Below are positions 1 to 15,100 of a stretch of DNA of 64,000 nt, in pieces (the stretch's first letter is position 1; the number at the start of each line of letters is the position of its first letter). Both the position numbers and the translations under genes were made by a program. This stretch comes from Aplysia californica. Taxonomy: Eukaryota; Mollusca; Gastropoda; Aplysiida; Aplysiidae. The stretch lies in NCBI RefSeq assembly GCF_000002075.1, contig NW_004797796.1, forward strand, positions 34,463 to 98,462. Reading direction: 5' to 3'. The notes beneath the pieces are model-generated. The model saw only the letters and a list, made by a program, of their open reading frames with translations. It searched no databases and had not been told where the DNA came from.

Positions 1-376
1 CCCCACCCTCCCATGATGCTAAGAAAAGTGTATAAAATTACGACAGATCCTGTCAAAATCTTTTTACAATACAATCAATGATCACAGTACTGGGGCACGG
101 ACATCTGAAATTGACCAATACCAGAAAGTCCGAGGTTCGAAGTTCAAATATATTTTAAATGTGTCTCAATGAGTGTTTCTATCCAGTGAGTCGCAGTAAC
201 TTCTGTTCCAACAATATGGACAAGAGTGTTTTGTCTTGTACAGGTCTTCATTACAAGTCCTGCCATGACTAATAAATCAATTATCTAATTTAACCCATGT
301 GTGATAAGAACTACCCAGAGCGATAAGTAACTCTTACGAAAATAAACTCAGCAATGCCACGAATGTCAAGCCTCAC
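1..376. other. Intron sequence at left edge; no exon recognised
   Basis: Downstream intron after the donor of the exon at 377. I see no match to the next expected UBR4 segment. A tRNA B-box-like string (gaggttcgaagttc, about 111-124) hints at a SINE fragment, but no A box is clear. Confidence 0.5.
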
Positions 377-2279
377 CTTTGAGATGAGGTGTGCCAGCCG
401 AAGCATGACTCCCTTGATGGCCAGGTAACATTTCCACTTGTCCTGGCTGATCAGTCTCTTGTACAGGATCAGGAACTCCGTGGCACATTCTCCGCTCCGA
501 CCCACCTCGTCCAGACACCTGAACAAGTGCAACGAGTGGTGTGTTTAAAATGGGGCGGGGGTGTGGATGTGTGAAGGGTGGAATATGTAGAGTAGGCAAT
601 AAGTTCTAAGGAGAGGAGAATAACTATTGAAAGGTGGACTACATACAGGAGGAAATAAGATCTATGGGGAGGAGAATAACTGATTAATGTTTGCTTATGA
701 AACAACTTTAAAGTCCTGTTTCCATACTTTTGGGGGAAAAAACCAACAAACCTATTATCGTTGCAAGGTGAACTAGCAAAAGATTTCTGTATGAACAAAA
801 CGTGATAATAGCACATATAGCTAATTAAGCCAATGTGGCTAAGAAAATGCAAGGCTAAGAAAATGCAAACTGCACTGAGTGCAAGGCAGAGTGACATGCA
901 GCACAGAGTAGCAACATTTGTGAATTCTGTGAGAACATCCCCTACCCTGTGAGCATGTCAATGACTTCCTTCCTTCGGCTGAACACTTGAGAGATGGCTT
1001 CAATCACGCTGCAAGCCGTGTGCCTGGCAGAACGAGAGCTCGGGGAAAACATTGCTTGCTGGAGAAAGAAAACATGACGTGGGCATCAGCATTACGTCTC
1101 AACTGTCAATTCTGGTATTATTCAGGTTACTTTTTAAAGTCTCTTAACGACTTTAAACAAGTGCTATAAAAAAAATCTTGCAAAAACAAACATACAATAA
1201 TAAAACAAATTAAACTTGAAGTAAAAAAAAACCCAACCCACCAGAAAAAGTGTTTTCTCACCTGCAGCCATGTTGTCTGAGTGAGCTTCAGTGTCACAGC
1301 AGGCACTTTCCACATCTGTTGCCTCCAGCGGTTGGCGTACTTCTCCATCAGGTACTCCGACCTCATGCCCTTGGTCTTGCCAGACTCAAGCTGGGGGAGC
1401 ACTGGCTTGTCTTTGCTCGAGTCTGTTGGGGCTTCTGCTGCTGATTACAAACAGGGAAAAAAATGTGAACTTCCACCGAGGTCTAAGGCTTCACAAATAA
1501 TAGCAACCTTCAACAATAACTGATTTACACCCCACTGATTATTTCAACCAGCTCTAGTCCAACCAGTACAATTTTGAAAACAGAAACACTTTCGGCCTGA
1601 AAATCCTACCACTTGGAAATGCAATATCCAGGACCTTCATCTTTTCCATCCAACTACTTAGATGTAATATCATTTGTAAATTTAACACCATCAAGGAGTA
1701 AAATAATTTTTAAAAGGTTAACAACTGCCGTTCAAGTACAACAGTCAGGTCCTTCGCCGTGCCCGCATCTAACATGGTTTCGATTGCCATTTGGGAAGGA
1801 TAGATTATCCAGTGTTCTATCTTTCTGTTAAGGTGTAACCCTAACAGCCTTGTTGACACCAACAATGATCTTTATCACGTCGATTGGAGCATAAACAAAC
1901 CACGGCAACAATAATACTACAACCTAACAAACAACGAACAAAATTGTTTGGGAGTATCGTCTTTTCCACCTGCTTTATAGACACATGATTGTGAGTTTCA
2001 CTAGTGCCTGCATGAGGTCTCACCTTGTTTAGGCAGTCTCTTCTTCCAGTTAAGGTAGGAATAGCGGGAATCTCCAGCCAGCCACTTCTTCACGTCCATG
2101 TGGAACTTGGCTGGCATCCAGTCACACACCTCCTTCTCATTTTCCTTCAGACACAAATATTCCTTCAATTATATTTCTTCCAGCCAAAGTGAAGCACATA
2201 TCAAAATGATAAAAATCACATTTCCCTTTTTAATTCTTGTTCATAATCAAAAATAGTTATTTCTAGGTGCATGAAAGAA

Positions 2280-2329
<50 letters not shown>

Positions 2330-5300
2330 TAATAATAATGATGATGATAAAGATCATTTCTATACTGCCCACTGCCTTTAACTTAAACACACAGTTCTAG
2401 GCCCTTTACAATACCTTCATTTAACACTAAATACAAGTGAATGAGCATGCACACATATGTTCTCTAGAATAACAATTCTACAAAAGCAAACATTCATACT
2501 GTCACAGCACAATTAATGACAATGCGCACATCACATTATGAACCAAGGAGTACTGTTAACTCTTTATCTTCAGCAAGCTACTCCAAGCGGCTCGCTGTCA
2601 GAATCGCTGTGCCGGTGAACCACTGGTGGCGGCTCGGGCACATTACTTTATGACTTCGACATCAAATAACTTTTCGGCAATTGCCGATGACAGGTCTCTT
2701 TAATCTGGATTTCCTTCATTAGATGAAGAACTATCAAAATAAGTCACTTGTTTTGATTTAATGACCAATTTAGTTACGTTTTGTCATTTTTCGATTCGGT
2801 ACAAAAAAAGGGTCCCAGCATAGCAGGCTTACCCTCCTCGGAGATAAAGAGTTAAGGGGGGCCCTACACCTGAAGGGTATCTCGCTTATTACTGGACCAA
2901 ATTTTACCAGATTTCACACATATAACAAGCATAGTAAGGAATCTTAAAATCCGCAATCAATTTTGAGAAAAAAGTTTTGTTTCCATCGATACGGCGGTCG
3001 TATTGGATTTTGTTGACATGTCTTACGTAACGAATACTGCATTTATTGCAGATGGAAATTGATTGGGTTTTTTTGCATGCGTGTTATCAAACATTAGGTC
3101 TAAATATTTGTCTGTTGTTTTTGTCCTTAACGAATTAGAACATTTTTAATGAATTTTTTCCTGAGGTAGCATTCAAATTTGCAAAAAAATCTGTGAAAAT
3201 CCAAATTCCAGACACCACCAACAAAAATCTATTCCATATATCAAAAATTCAACAGACAAATTTTTAGTATTACATCTTCTCTTCATGCTGTGAAAATTTC
3301 ATGAAGATTGGATGAAAAATGGTGGAGTTATTCAAAAAAGTATAGAGAAAAGTCGTGTTTTGAGAAAACAGCAGTGAAAGAAAAAGAAAATATTGGCTTT
3401 ATGAGGAAATGGTGATGACGAACATGCCTTGTATGGGGGAAAATGCGGTTTTGGGGGGTTCTTATGCGATGAAATAGTTGTAGGAGAGGCTGAGGAAGCT
3501 AAAAATGCCTACAACTAAAATTTCATAATTTGAGCCGAATTGGGATTTTGGGGGTGTTGCCCCTCCCCCTTAATAAGAAGGACTTACTATCAAGATCGTA
3601 TTTCATAGGGTATCTTTTTTAACGTATTTTAACTTTGTGTCCCTCAAATGTTTTGGGAAAGAGTTTTCCAGACAGATAGAGCTAGATAAGGAAGGGGAAA
3701 AGCCAGACAGACATTAACGACAGGGGGAAAACGAATGAAGTAAGAATTACTGTCCCCCCCTCCCCCCTCTCTCACACTCACACACACATGCCACACATAC
3801 ACACACACAAAAATAGAAACAAAAGTATGGAAAAACAACCCACTACCGAGGCCTACCTTGTTTTTGCCATTGACAAAGCTGATGATGTTGTGCCGCACCA
3901 GACCCTGCAGAATCCTTAGACACGGGAGAGTGATGGACTCCATGATCACAGGGCTACGCAGCTGCATCCCCATCAGGAACAGCCGCATCACTGACACAGA
4001 GACAAAATAATCCTGATTTTATATACCTCTTTTTCTTCTTCTAAATAATAGAGTGCCCCTCTCCCCCCAAAAATTCAAACTAACAAACCTCCAACAAGTG
4101 TTTATTTAAAAAAATTTTACATTAGACTTAAAATGTACAACATAGAAACAAGCATGATAGTGAAAGAAGAGCTCACCACATCTTGTCCTCTGCTCCCAGC
4201 ATGAGTCGTCCTGATGAAGTGAGGTTGCTAGCAGCATAATCTCATGGCGGACAGAGGAACCCTGGGAAAAGTCACCAAAACACATCATGACTCACACTAC
4301 TAGAAACGACTTCAGATATGGACTTCTTAGATAAAATGTACATTCCATCTATGACTACTTTTGTCCCAAATGAGCTGACAGCTTCTGATATTAATATGTC
4401 TGCTCAAAATCATACCTTATCTCCACTTAAGTGGATCTTCATTAAAATGCTTACTGATAATTAGTTATTCCGTCGACGTCTGGCAATGAACAATACATCA
4501 GAAATAAGGATTGAGATGATTTGTGGCTTCTGCTGAGGCCAATGAGACCAATGCTTACAAATGAACTAAATGAATAACAAATAACTCTCTAAAATCTTCA
4601 CTAATGACGCATCTTGAAAGATGAAAATCTCATTTCTTAAAAATGTCAACAAAAATTGAACATGGGTCTAAAACTTGGATAAATATGAGCAACATGCTTT
4701 CAAAACCTTAATTGAACACATAATACAAAAATGAAGGTAAACTATTTTGTCATACGACTTCCCAAGAAAGGAAGAATGAGGGCAATAACACCCTTGTCTA
4801 CAGATCAACATTCCTAGCTCATCTTCCAGACAAAATTTCTTGTTTTGTAAAGTGTGCAGTATCTACCAAATCAGGGTTGGACTGGTGTCCTTTGATGGCA
4901 GCCGTGATCCTGGTCATGACCAAGTTGTTCATCTCCTCGGTGCCACGTCGGTTGTCACGTGTCAGCAGACACAGAAGGGTGCGAACCTCGGTGCGTACAG
5001 ACAAGGCTCCATGGCGCAAGTTGTGGTCTATCAGCTGTTGTATCATACCCTGGAACCCAGAAACAGACGTAAGTGAGCAAAAATAACAAATAAGGATTTT
5101 CTCCTTAGTTTAGTGATCAGATAGTCTGACTCCCAACCACAAGGCCACTAGCTCGTCTCTCTACAGTGTGTGTGTCCTTGGGGAAGATATCTCATACCAA
5201 ACTTTCTGCACATCACACAAATGCCAACACTCATGCACACAAATGAGCGCATCACGCCCCACACAAAAATGTATCTACACTAGCACACTCAAATGTGCAT

Positions 5301-7733
5301 TCACACACACAAATGTGTGCGCACTCAAACACACAGATACACACACACAGATACACACACAGATACACACACATATAGAGCATAAAGAGGCTCACCTGGC
5401 TACACAAGGTCTCCCGCATGTCTGGGTTGGTGACCAAGGCCCTGAGCAGAGTGATGCAGTGCTCCACAGCTGCACTGGCACAACCATAGCAGTTGCCCGT
5501 CTTCAGCCTGACAAGAAAACAATAACACAGATTGTTAGTCTTCAGCAAGGAGGAATATTCAGCAGCAAATCTCTATTCATTTGTTTTGAATATTGTCAAA
5601 TTCCCCAACTATGAAGATTAAGAGCAAATAAATGCTGACAGAAACACAATAAACGTTCTCAGCCAATAAGTCGGTGGAACATTCATCTCAAGGAGATGGG
5701 GCAATCATAAACTTTTTTGGGTCTTGAAATCTGTCTATCACTCTCCACACCCCCCCCCTCCCTCTGTCTTCATCACTTACTATTAAAAAAATTTCTACAC
5801 CCCAGTTCGTCCTTGATATCAGAAACAATTTCACAGAATCCACGTTATACTTACCCTTCTTTCTTGTCTTTGGCCACACTTGTCTTACTGCTCTTCATCT
5901 CTGACGTCATAGCTTTTGGCTTGGCTCCAGTTGGCATGGGCACCTGGCCTTTGCTGGCCACTGCTTCTCTCTGCTGTTGATCATACTCCACCAGCTCTCT
6001 GCGGCAGGCCATCACTTTCTGTGGACGGAAATAAAAATTGAGTCATTTACTCATTTTTAAATCTTAAAATGTTAATATTTACACATGTGTGAGCAAACAA
6101 CTGGACAAAAGTTGTCTGCGAGCAAAAGCCTGGCTACGACAGGCTGAGTGAGGGAGTGGTATGGGTGATAAGACCAGGATTCTGGTATTGGCAGAACCCC
6201 AACAGCCTCGGAGAACAGGGGTCAGGTGAAGTACAATGTGAAGTGAAGCTCAGTTTGGTGTTAACATTTCACACCTCTCTGACATGAGTTAAAACATTCT
6301 AAGGCGTTTTGCTTCGACCCTGCATGTCTGGGGCAATAAGGGACAATCCTGGAAGAAAGTCAAAATACTTTATAAAATACCCTCTGCATGCGGGTATTGA
6401 GCTCACATCTTTTGCTTGTTAGGTGAAGAGAGTAACCATGATACCACAGATGCTCACTGAAAGGCACTCAGTAAAATGAAGTATACAAAAAAGAGGAAAA
6501 AACATAACGACTGTCATATCCTTCGAATCATTAACATCCCAAAGTGCTTGAAACTTTTTCTTTCTGTCTTTTTTTATTCAATTTGTTTCTCATATTCTAA
6601 TTTCCTCCGTTTTTTCTTCTTGTTAAATTTTTAGCTCTCATCCTTTTATCATTCAATATGACCCAGCAAGTTCTACTGAACTCTTCCTTTGACTTAAAGA
6701 TCACTGAGGCAAGCCTGAAGAAGCGTGGCCAATCTCATATCTGTGGGTGTTCATCGTACTGGTTTCTCTGCACTGGTGCTGTGTTGATGCACTCTCAGTA
6801 CTCACCTGAATGATCTTGCTGAGCTCGTCAAAAGCAGCTTTGCACTCCCCACAGTACTTCTGAGCCAGTTGCTGGATAGCTTTGTTCACACTACTGGCTG
6901 CTGCTCCATTTACTTCCTGGATGGGGGGAGGAATGAAAACCTCACTGAATACAACGTGATCATCACATCATGAATATTGAAAATATTTTACACCCTCTTC
7001 AATACAATTTAAATCTTTAAGAAGAAGAGGAATTTTAATCCTGCCTTTCCCAGGGCCAACCCAGGCAGAGCTGAATACAGCATTCTTCTTCTTCTTGTCG
7101 TTCATCTCTAAATGCACACCCCAGTCTCTGGTGCGAAGGCTGCTGTTCATCGCAGGTCCTCCAGGCCCTCATACCATAGTTTTGGGTCTCTCTGCCTAGG
7201 GTTGGGCCAATATTTCCTTCAAAGTGCCTCTAGCATTGGGCAGGCTTGAAGCAGATGGCTCCCTGTTCGTACTGACATTTCCCTGACTTTATGAGTATAG
7301 CATACCAAGCTCACATCTTCTGCATGCAACAGTGAAGAGTTTAACCATTACACTATAGACGCCAATACATTTAAGTGATCCAAAGGACAGAAAACAAGTA
7401 TTAAAATCATCTCCCTTACGTACAGTAGGTCTGTCTTTTTCATAGTAACACTTAAGGCTAGCATAATATCCGACTTCCTTTTTTTGTGTTATCCAACCAT
7501 CCAACCCCTTCCCCCCTCCCTCCCTATAGAGCACCGCCAAACACTTAGTATTTCTTTCAAAGTTTTGAGTCTAAACAAGAGTAGCTTGGCCCTACCTTGC
7601 CAGAGGACGGGGGTCTGTCAGAGCCGTGCTCAGCCACCTGGATCAACAGACTCTCAAGTGAGGGTCGGTGCAGCTGCAGCTGTTTGTAGATGCGGTCTGC
7701 CTTCTCCAGCAGTGAGTTGATGCTAGAGATAGC
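377..7733 (-). CDS. UBR4: UBR4 exons 59-69: conserved helical region leading to the C-terminus
   Basis: Exons: 7596-7733, 6806-6916, 5855-6018, 5396-5507, 4867-5049, 4177-4261, 3857-3990, 2024-2144, 1262-1440, 946-1058, 377-518 (residues 2530-3024). Landmarks: [121 protein letters not shown] and [20 protein letters not shown], all with human counterparts. For exon 68 I chose the acceptor that gives [15 protein letters not shown] because it matches human LFTPATQAARQAA and keeps phase. Exon 66 uses a purine-rich acceptor (ctgaag) and is the least certain splice site here. Translation remains open at the left edge. Confidence 0.95.
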
Positions 7734-10700
7734 CTGTGGAAGGCAAAACACAAAATATAAAACCAACAGATCTTCCATAACTCAATGGCACAAAAATATT
7801 GGGAGAATACTGTCCGAACAGTAAAACATACCCAAGCGGAACCTAACACAGAAACCCTAAGGGGCAGGACCCCATAATTCCTCAGCTAAAAAAAAAAGAT
7901 TTCTGTCACTTTAAATATGAAATATTAATACACATTTGAAGAATTCAACTGAATTTAAAATGACAACCTCTCAACACGATAAGCAAGCATAGATATATGG
8001 CAATTGCCCACAGGCCAAAATCACAAGATGTATGTCATGAACGACATTCTGTAAAAGAAAATTTCGGGTAACTTTTAAAATGACAAAAAAAAAGGGATGA
8101 AGACAGTTGCTCTTTTTCTAAGCAGCTACAGTACTGACACAAGCACACTGAAGGGCCCCACACTTGGCCACTGATGTGTGTTCTGAGCACACAGCATGCT
8201 GAATCAAAAGCAAACGTCATGAAACTTTTGGATTCCAAATGTTCTACTCCACAAAAAATGAATTTATACATGACAAGAACTTTACCTTCTTCCTGTCCTC
8301 CTCATTCTCAATGGGGTCCACAGCACAGCAAGGCTTGGCCAATAGAGTGAAGTCAAACTTGGCATACTTGCAGAACCCACATGAGTTACACAGGAAGGGA
8401 TCCTTCTCATCATAGTTAATGGATCTGGACGTAAGGAACATGTCATCAAACTCCAATCTCTAAACACTATAAACTCTTGTAATTCACTTTAAAAAGACAT
8501 TACCTTCATGTCACTGATAAAGGCTACTTGCTAGTTGGTGCTTTGAAGCTGAAGAGAAACTTTCAGTTCAGCAGTACTGTCATAGGCTAAAAGTCAAGAC
8601 AGCATCATATACATAAAGCAGATTACAACCCTCCATATAACATTATAGAAAAAAGCAATTTGCAAAAAACATGTGCGTGTTTTTAAAATAAAATGGTAGA
8701 GAGCTCTCTGACACTTCCTGAGGAAAATGACAAACTGACACTTTTGCTTTGTATGTGGACCATGTATCATCTCAAAATTATCCAAAACTTACCTGCACTT
8801 ATAGCACAGGTAGACAATATTTTCACAGTATCTTAAACTTACCTAACTTGTGGCATGGGTAGGCAATAAGCTCACAATATTTTAAACTTATCAGCCTTTG
8901 TGGTATGGGCAGACAATAAACTCACAATATCTTAAACTTACCCACACTTGTGGCATGAGTAGACAATATGCTCACAGTATCTTAAACTTACCTGCACTTG
9001 TGGCACTGGTAGACATTCTCACCACAGTTGCCACAGACGCCTGGCGAGGCTGGGACACTGGCGCTGCAACGAGGACACTGCAGTGTCTCAGCCGTGGCCT
9101 GAAGGTTGTCGTAGAAGTCTGCATACTCAATCATCAGGTTGCACGCTACGATAGGGATGGGGAACTCCACCTGAACAGAAATATGAAATCAGTGCATGTC
9201 ATGTAATAATGTAAAACCTATACATGTCCCAATCCCCCCACCCCCGAACCAAATCGAAATGACTTGTATAATCTTAATCTTTCTGACATTTCTTACACAT
9301 CTGAAATTAATTTTGAGCTCAAATCCAGTCAAAATTTCAAAATTGACAATTATATTTCTGAAACTAAACATCCTAGTCGTCAATCCAGCAACACTCTTGG
9401 CTCAAAGATGGGCCATATACAGTTGGAAACTTTGACCCATTATTCGGCACTTTGATGAAGAGTGAGGGGAGGAGAAGTACAAGTTGTTGCCAGAGATCAG
9501 CTAGAACAGAAGTCGAAAAGAATCATGAAAAATTTTTGACGAAATGCACAGACTGAAGAGTGGCATTACAGTGAAACTGATGATGTTTTCTTGTTGCATG
9601 TTACCGATGAAGCTCCTCATGGGCCATTATGACCACTGCCATAAAATGGTTCTTACAGTTTGGTGCATCTTTAGCAACTGTAAGGTCATTGTACAAAAAA
9701 AGTTTTCTTTAAAAATATAGTGAGACATCATATATAAACACTGTCATAAGATAAAAATCTTAACTGCTTTTGATTTTGCTTTACAAGCTGAGCAAAGTAT
9801 TTCAAATTGATGAATTTTTTTCAGCAACATAAAATATCTTTTGAAACCATAGTGAACTATTTTCAAAAGTGCTCTTTTCCAACTCACTGCATCAAAACAA
9901 AAGAAATTTTTTAAAAGCATTTACCTTGACCTCTGTCTGGCCTGAGACCAGCCTGACTTTGCGGGCTTTGTGCCAGAGTCCAGGTCTGTTCCTCAGCTCA
10001 ACCACAGCCTGGACTGAGCGGTTGTTGTAGAAGATGTTCAAAGTTTGTACCTGACGAATTAAAACTTTCTTTTCAGGAAAAATGCATGGTGAAATCCCAT
10101 TCTTTAAATCATACTTCCTGTACATCTCTGAACATAAAGCCTTATAGTTCAGAGTATGCACATTCGTAATACAAGGTCCATACATCATGTCTGTAGTCTT
10201 TTCTTTAAAGTAGTTGCGCAACATAGCCTTCACTAACAAGGAGCATTGCTAGTTCACTGAGTGTCATACTGAACTACAACACCAACAACCTTTGCTCAGG
10301 TGCCTAATGCAGTGCTTGTGAATTTGGATTGTTAAGGAGTTAGGCTCTTCACCCCCTTTGACACAGTCCTTTTGGCAAGGAAAGCTAAAAAGGCACAAGA
10401 CCAAACAGGCTGCAAATCTATACCATACAGTCTGTAAATCCATACAATACAGTGACGTAACAGTGCAACTGTTCTCAATGATCTGATTTTTAAAAATCAG
10501 AAAAGCATATGATAGAGGTTAGAGCACTTGACATATTATAACTAATGCACTAGCAATGCAACTGGAACTTATTCTCAGAAAAGAGAACATAACGTGTAAA
10601 AAAACATACTCCTAACCTAAACAACCAAGTAAAACTTTAACTATGCATTGAAATGAAAAGAAAATCAGATCAAAACTGCTGCAAAGTTTACATCAAACCA

Positions 10701-12128
10701 TTGCCTTATAAAATTGGAGAACAATCTCACCAATTCCTCATTTCGAAGGCATGCAAGCAAGATCACTGTTATTGTGCAGTATATATTCGATATGTTCAGA
10801 CGGGCTCAAAATTCATAAATCCTGATTCAAACCCCCGATTAACTTCCCTTTTAAGCATAACTTTCACTGAACAGTAGCATCTCAGGTGAAATAGTTAGGA
10901 CTTTTGGCATTGAAGCTAAAAACATGAGCTTGATTCCCAAGTGGGAAAGATGTTATCTCCAACAACGAAAGCGCCCCTCACTGTGCAAACTAGCCCTGAC
11001 AGGTAGCTCTGAAGCAGTCCACCGATTTGATCAAAGTTTTGTTGAAATTAATGCAGAGATGACCGAGGTATTTTGCCCTTTAAGTGGGTCCTTTTTTTTT
11101 TAAAGACACCCTGTACAATCAATCCTAGCGAAAGACTCTCACAGCTCCCTCTCACAGCCCCGGACAGACAACCTACCATCTTGGTCCTCTTGAGATCTGT
11201 GATACGCAGAGAGATTTTGGAGATGGTGTGGCTGCCCACTAGCTTCACTATCTGAGTGGTGGTGGTGAACTTGGAGTCCACCTTCACGGCCGACAGCTTC
11301 AGCATCTGGGGAGGAGTACAGAGGTCCACATGTTGACAAATTGTTGTCTTATCGCAGACAGACACTTGCCGTCTCTATTTTCAATAGCAATTCTTTGTAA
11401 GTGTAATCTCTCTTACTTCTCCCCGACACCTCTTTCTCTCTTATTTTTCTCTTCTCTAACTTATACGCCCTCACAAAAAAAAAGAAAACTCATACACATT
11501 AAACACACATTCTTTCAGACAACATTCTGGACATTTAAGACAAGAAAATTAAGACAGCGACTACTATCATAAAACTTAAATGTGCAACAAGCTTCAATAC
11601 AAGTTAAAAGATGCTTCAATATACAGCAGTCAAAATTCAACAAGAAAGCAATTCTTTACATTAAGCAGGAAATGTGCCTCATCTTTGACACCACACATCA
11701 ACAAAACAAGTTTCCAACCTGGAACGGGACCTCTGGGTTGTTACAGACTAGGCAAGGGTCACTCTCCAGGTAGTAGCCATCAAAGTCCACAAGTCCTTGG
11801 AGCATGCTGAGTGCAGAAAATACATACCACTTCAGAGATTAGCACAATCATTTACGCACAGGTTAAAGAAAAGAAACTTTTATGAAGAATACAGCTTGAA
11901 AAGAAACGTTAAGGTTACGTATATTTGTGTGTCCACCAGTGTAAGAGTGTGTACCTATAAAACAACAGCAACAGCATACAGACAGTGGTTCACCAACAAA
12001 AGTCCAAACTTTACTATTTTTTAGATGAGAAGCCACTATCACTTTTGTATTAACTCACAATGTTTTTAATGCTTTGCATTAAGGTACCTTGAATGTTTTG
12101 TGTATATAATGCTCGGGCTTTGAATGTA

Positions 12129-12190
<62 letters not shown>

Positions 12191-15100
12191 CATAAATATG
12201 CGTGATGTTGAGTGTTTACACATTTGGCTTAAGTGAGAGAAAACATAAACAGAAGGATCAATAAAGTATACATGGATCAGGTTTTCTAGAAGAAGATAAA
12301 CCCTATAAATTTAGATTTGAAAGATTTCCATCAGCTTCATTAACTGAAACACATGGGACAGATATAAGGGTCGCTCGTGTGATTGTTTGATTGCGGGAAA
12401 AAACGTTGACAAGAGTTCACTCCTGTTCAGCAGATTAAAAAAACCATGGAAACAAACAGAAACAAGAAAGGGGTAGCGAAGACGTAGGACACGCGGTGTG
12501 TAACAGAACTCATAATGTGGGTATTCTTTTCTTACTGCCACACTAACAAGATATGAAGAACCTCTCAAAATCTCTGAGACTCTCTGAAAGGTCCATTATA
12601 TGAGAACTGTTTTCCTTAGCACAATGAACCACTGAGAGACAACAAAAAATTACCTTGAATTGTACACTTGAATGATCAGCAAGCCAAAGATATTATTGCA
12701 AAGTTGCCTGAGCCTTTTCAGAGATAAAACTATAAACAAACAATTAAACTTTAATTTTGACAAAGCAAAGCAGAAACATGTTGCGGAAGAGATAGCAAGT
12801 AACACTGACTTGTAGATGGTGGCATTTGGGTGATGGGCCAACACTTGGTTCTCTCCTTTGAGCAGGGACACAGCTTTCTGAAGATATTCAGCTACCTGAG
12901 GACAACAAATAGGGTTTGGACTAATTTAAGCAGAGAATCTGATGTTTGTGCAGGTGTGAAGTGATGGTGGCAGGAAGCTGGACACATGAAGGACATTTTA
13001 TAAAGACAGTCGAGAGCCAGCTGTGTCAGCTCCAGTACCAAAGTGTTAAAAAGATTGTATACAGGATACATTCTGCCCTTTAAAAAAGTATTCTCTGCTT
13101 TCTACACCTAATGATATGGATGTGACCAAAAGTGCTGATGTAGACACTTTGTTTTGTTGTGCAAAGAGAGGTTCCTCCTACTCAAGGTATACAAGATATG
13201 TCAATCCTTAAACACTGAATCAAACATGCTCCTTTATAGATATCAGTACTGGAACTGTTGAAGACATTTTACTTACAACTTCAAAAAACGAGTTTCTCAT
13301 CTAATAAAGCAACCTTTCACTATTCCAAAACCTTCTTTTCTAATGCTTCCACCAGAAGGATTTTCTGCAACTACGTCTTCTTCCCACCCCAAACTATACA
13401 TCACCCAATACAGTTAGAAGGTAGATCTTATTAAGATTTCCACCCCTCTAGAGCATTACTAATGGCCAAAGGGCATTACCCTATCCTGGGGTAAGTTGAG
13501 AAAAAGCAAATGGCAGATGCAGACACTTATAAATCCTTCACACTAAACAATTCCTGTTTAATTTACAAGGATAATGTAAAACTATACTGGGAAAATCATT
13601 CAACACAAACAGGAAAACAAAAGGAGCTCAAAATCTGCTACTCACTTTTTTCTCAGGCAGTCCCGAGGTCTTTAACAGGAAGTAGCCCAGCAGGTCCACA
13701 AACTGCGCAGCCTTGCGCCCAAAGATGGGAAGCTCCTGCCAGAGACCCCACATGGAGTTGAGCAGTGCATGCTGCTCCTGCTGGCTCGAGTTCCTGGGAG
13801 AATAACATTAACACAGAGATAGCATTACAATGTATACAATGTTAATATTTCCTGGGAGAGGATGTTGTTTATACAGAAATTACAATAAAACACCTCATTT
13901 CAGCACTTCTTGAGAAGACGTTTGTCAAGAAAAAAGACTATGATGCCTTATAATAATGCCTTGAGTTTCAGCAATTCCTAAGAATACATTACTCACATAA
14001 ACATAACGCTTTCAGCAGGCTAATATCTGAGCGGATGCCGCTGCCACAAGAGTCAAAACATCTTCTGTCGATCGCAAACAAAACCCACTAGAAAATAAAC
14101 CTAATAAAGTCGTTTCTACATAAAGCAAATTTACATAAGATAGAATTACAAGACATTACACAGCTTAGAAAACAACACACAAATCTTTACAATTATACAC
14201 CAGTGACAAAACACATGAACAAACAAGAGCTCTCATTCTTGCTTTTTCAATACTATCGTAAAACTTTTTCAGCTATAGAGACTGAGAGAACTTGGGTGCA
14301 TGGGGTACATGTAATGTGCGCGTGTGCGTGTTGAAGTGTATGCTTGCACATGCATGTTTTTTAGATAATATTGACATGATGCTATGTATTTACATTTCTT
14401 GTGTTCCAGAAGCTAGTGAAGTCCCACTTTGAATACTTTCTTCCACCACAGGGACAACAACAACAAAAATTATCTTCCTTTTCTTATCTTATAACAGCTA
14501 CCAGTACCTTATTACAATAATTAGCTCCTTGAAAAGTTTACAACATATATCACAATTAAATTTCTAATGAGAATAGTCTTTTTTCAAATAATGAGTCATT
14601 GCATAATAACGCGTCTTTGCCTTTGCAGCTCACCTGTAGATGTGCAGCAGTAAGCCATGAGCCATCCAGCGGTTCCCGCTCGAGTTGGAGTCCAGCAGGT
14701 AGGTCCTGACAAACTTGATGAACAGGCTGGTGTCCAGCGTGGTGTTGAGTTGTTTCACCAGCTCCTGGCACAGCGTCTCGTCAAACGGACGACTTTCCTC
14801 CCCATCTCTCTTCAGGCCCAAGCCACTGCCATCAAGTTCTGACGCAAGTAAAAAGAAAATTTTTTTTACAATCATCACCAACATGAGCAATGTTTGTAAA
14901 AGACCAAACCAAAAACCCCATTTTTCTTTGTCTTCCCCATTTCTCTACAACCATAAGCAATTCAAAAAAAACTTGATACAAGCAAAAGCATACGAAAGGA
15001 TGATATAAATCTGCTCATGAAAATCAACTATGCTGCACACAACTTAAATATTACATTTTTCAAACTGATAATTTAGAACTAAATCGACAGCAAGTAAGCA

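Noticed and set aside
8785-8981. The four donor-like units as real alternative exons
   Set aside because: They lack acceptors of their own, and the in-frame stop after the true donor prevents coding read-through; kept only as a repeat and a splicing question.
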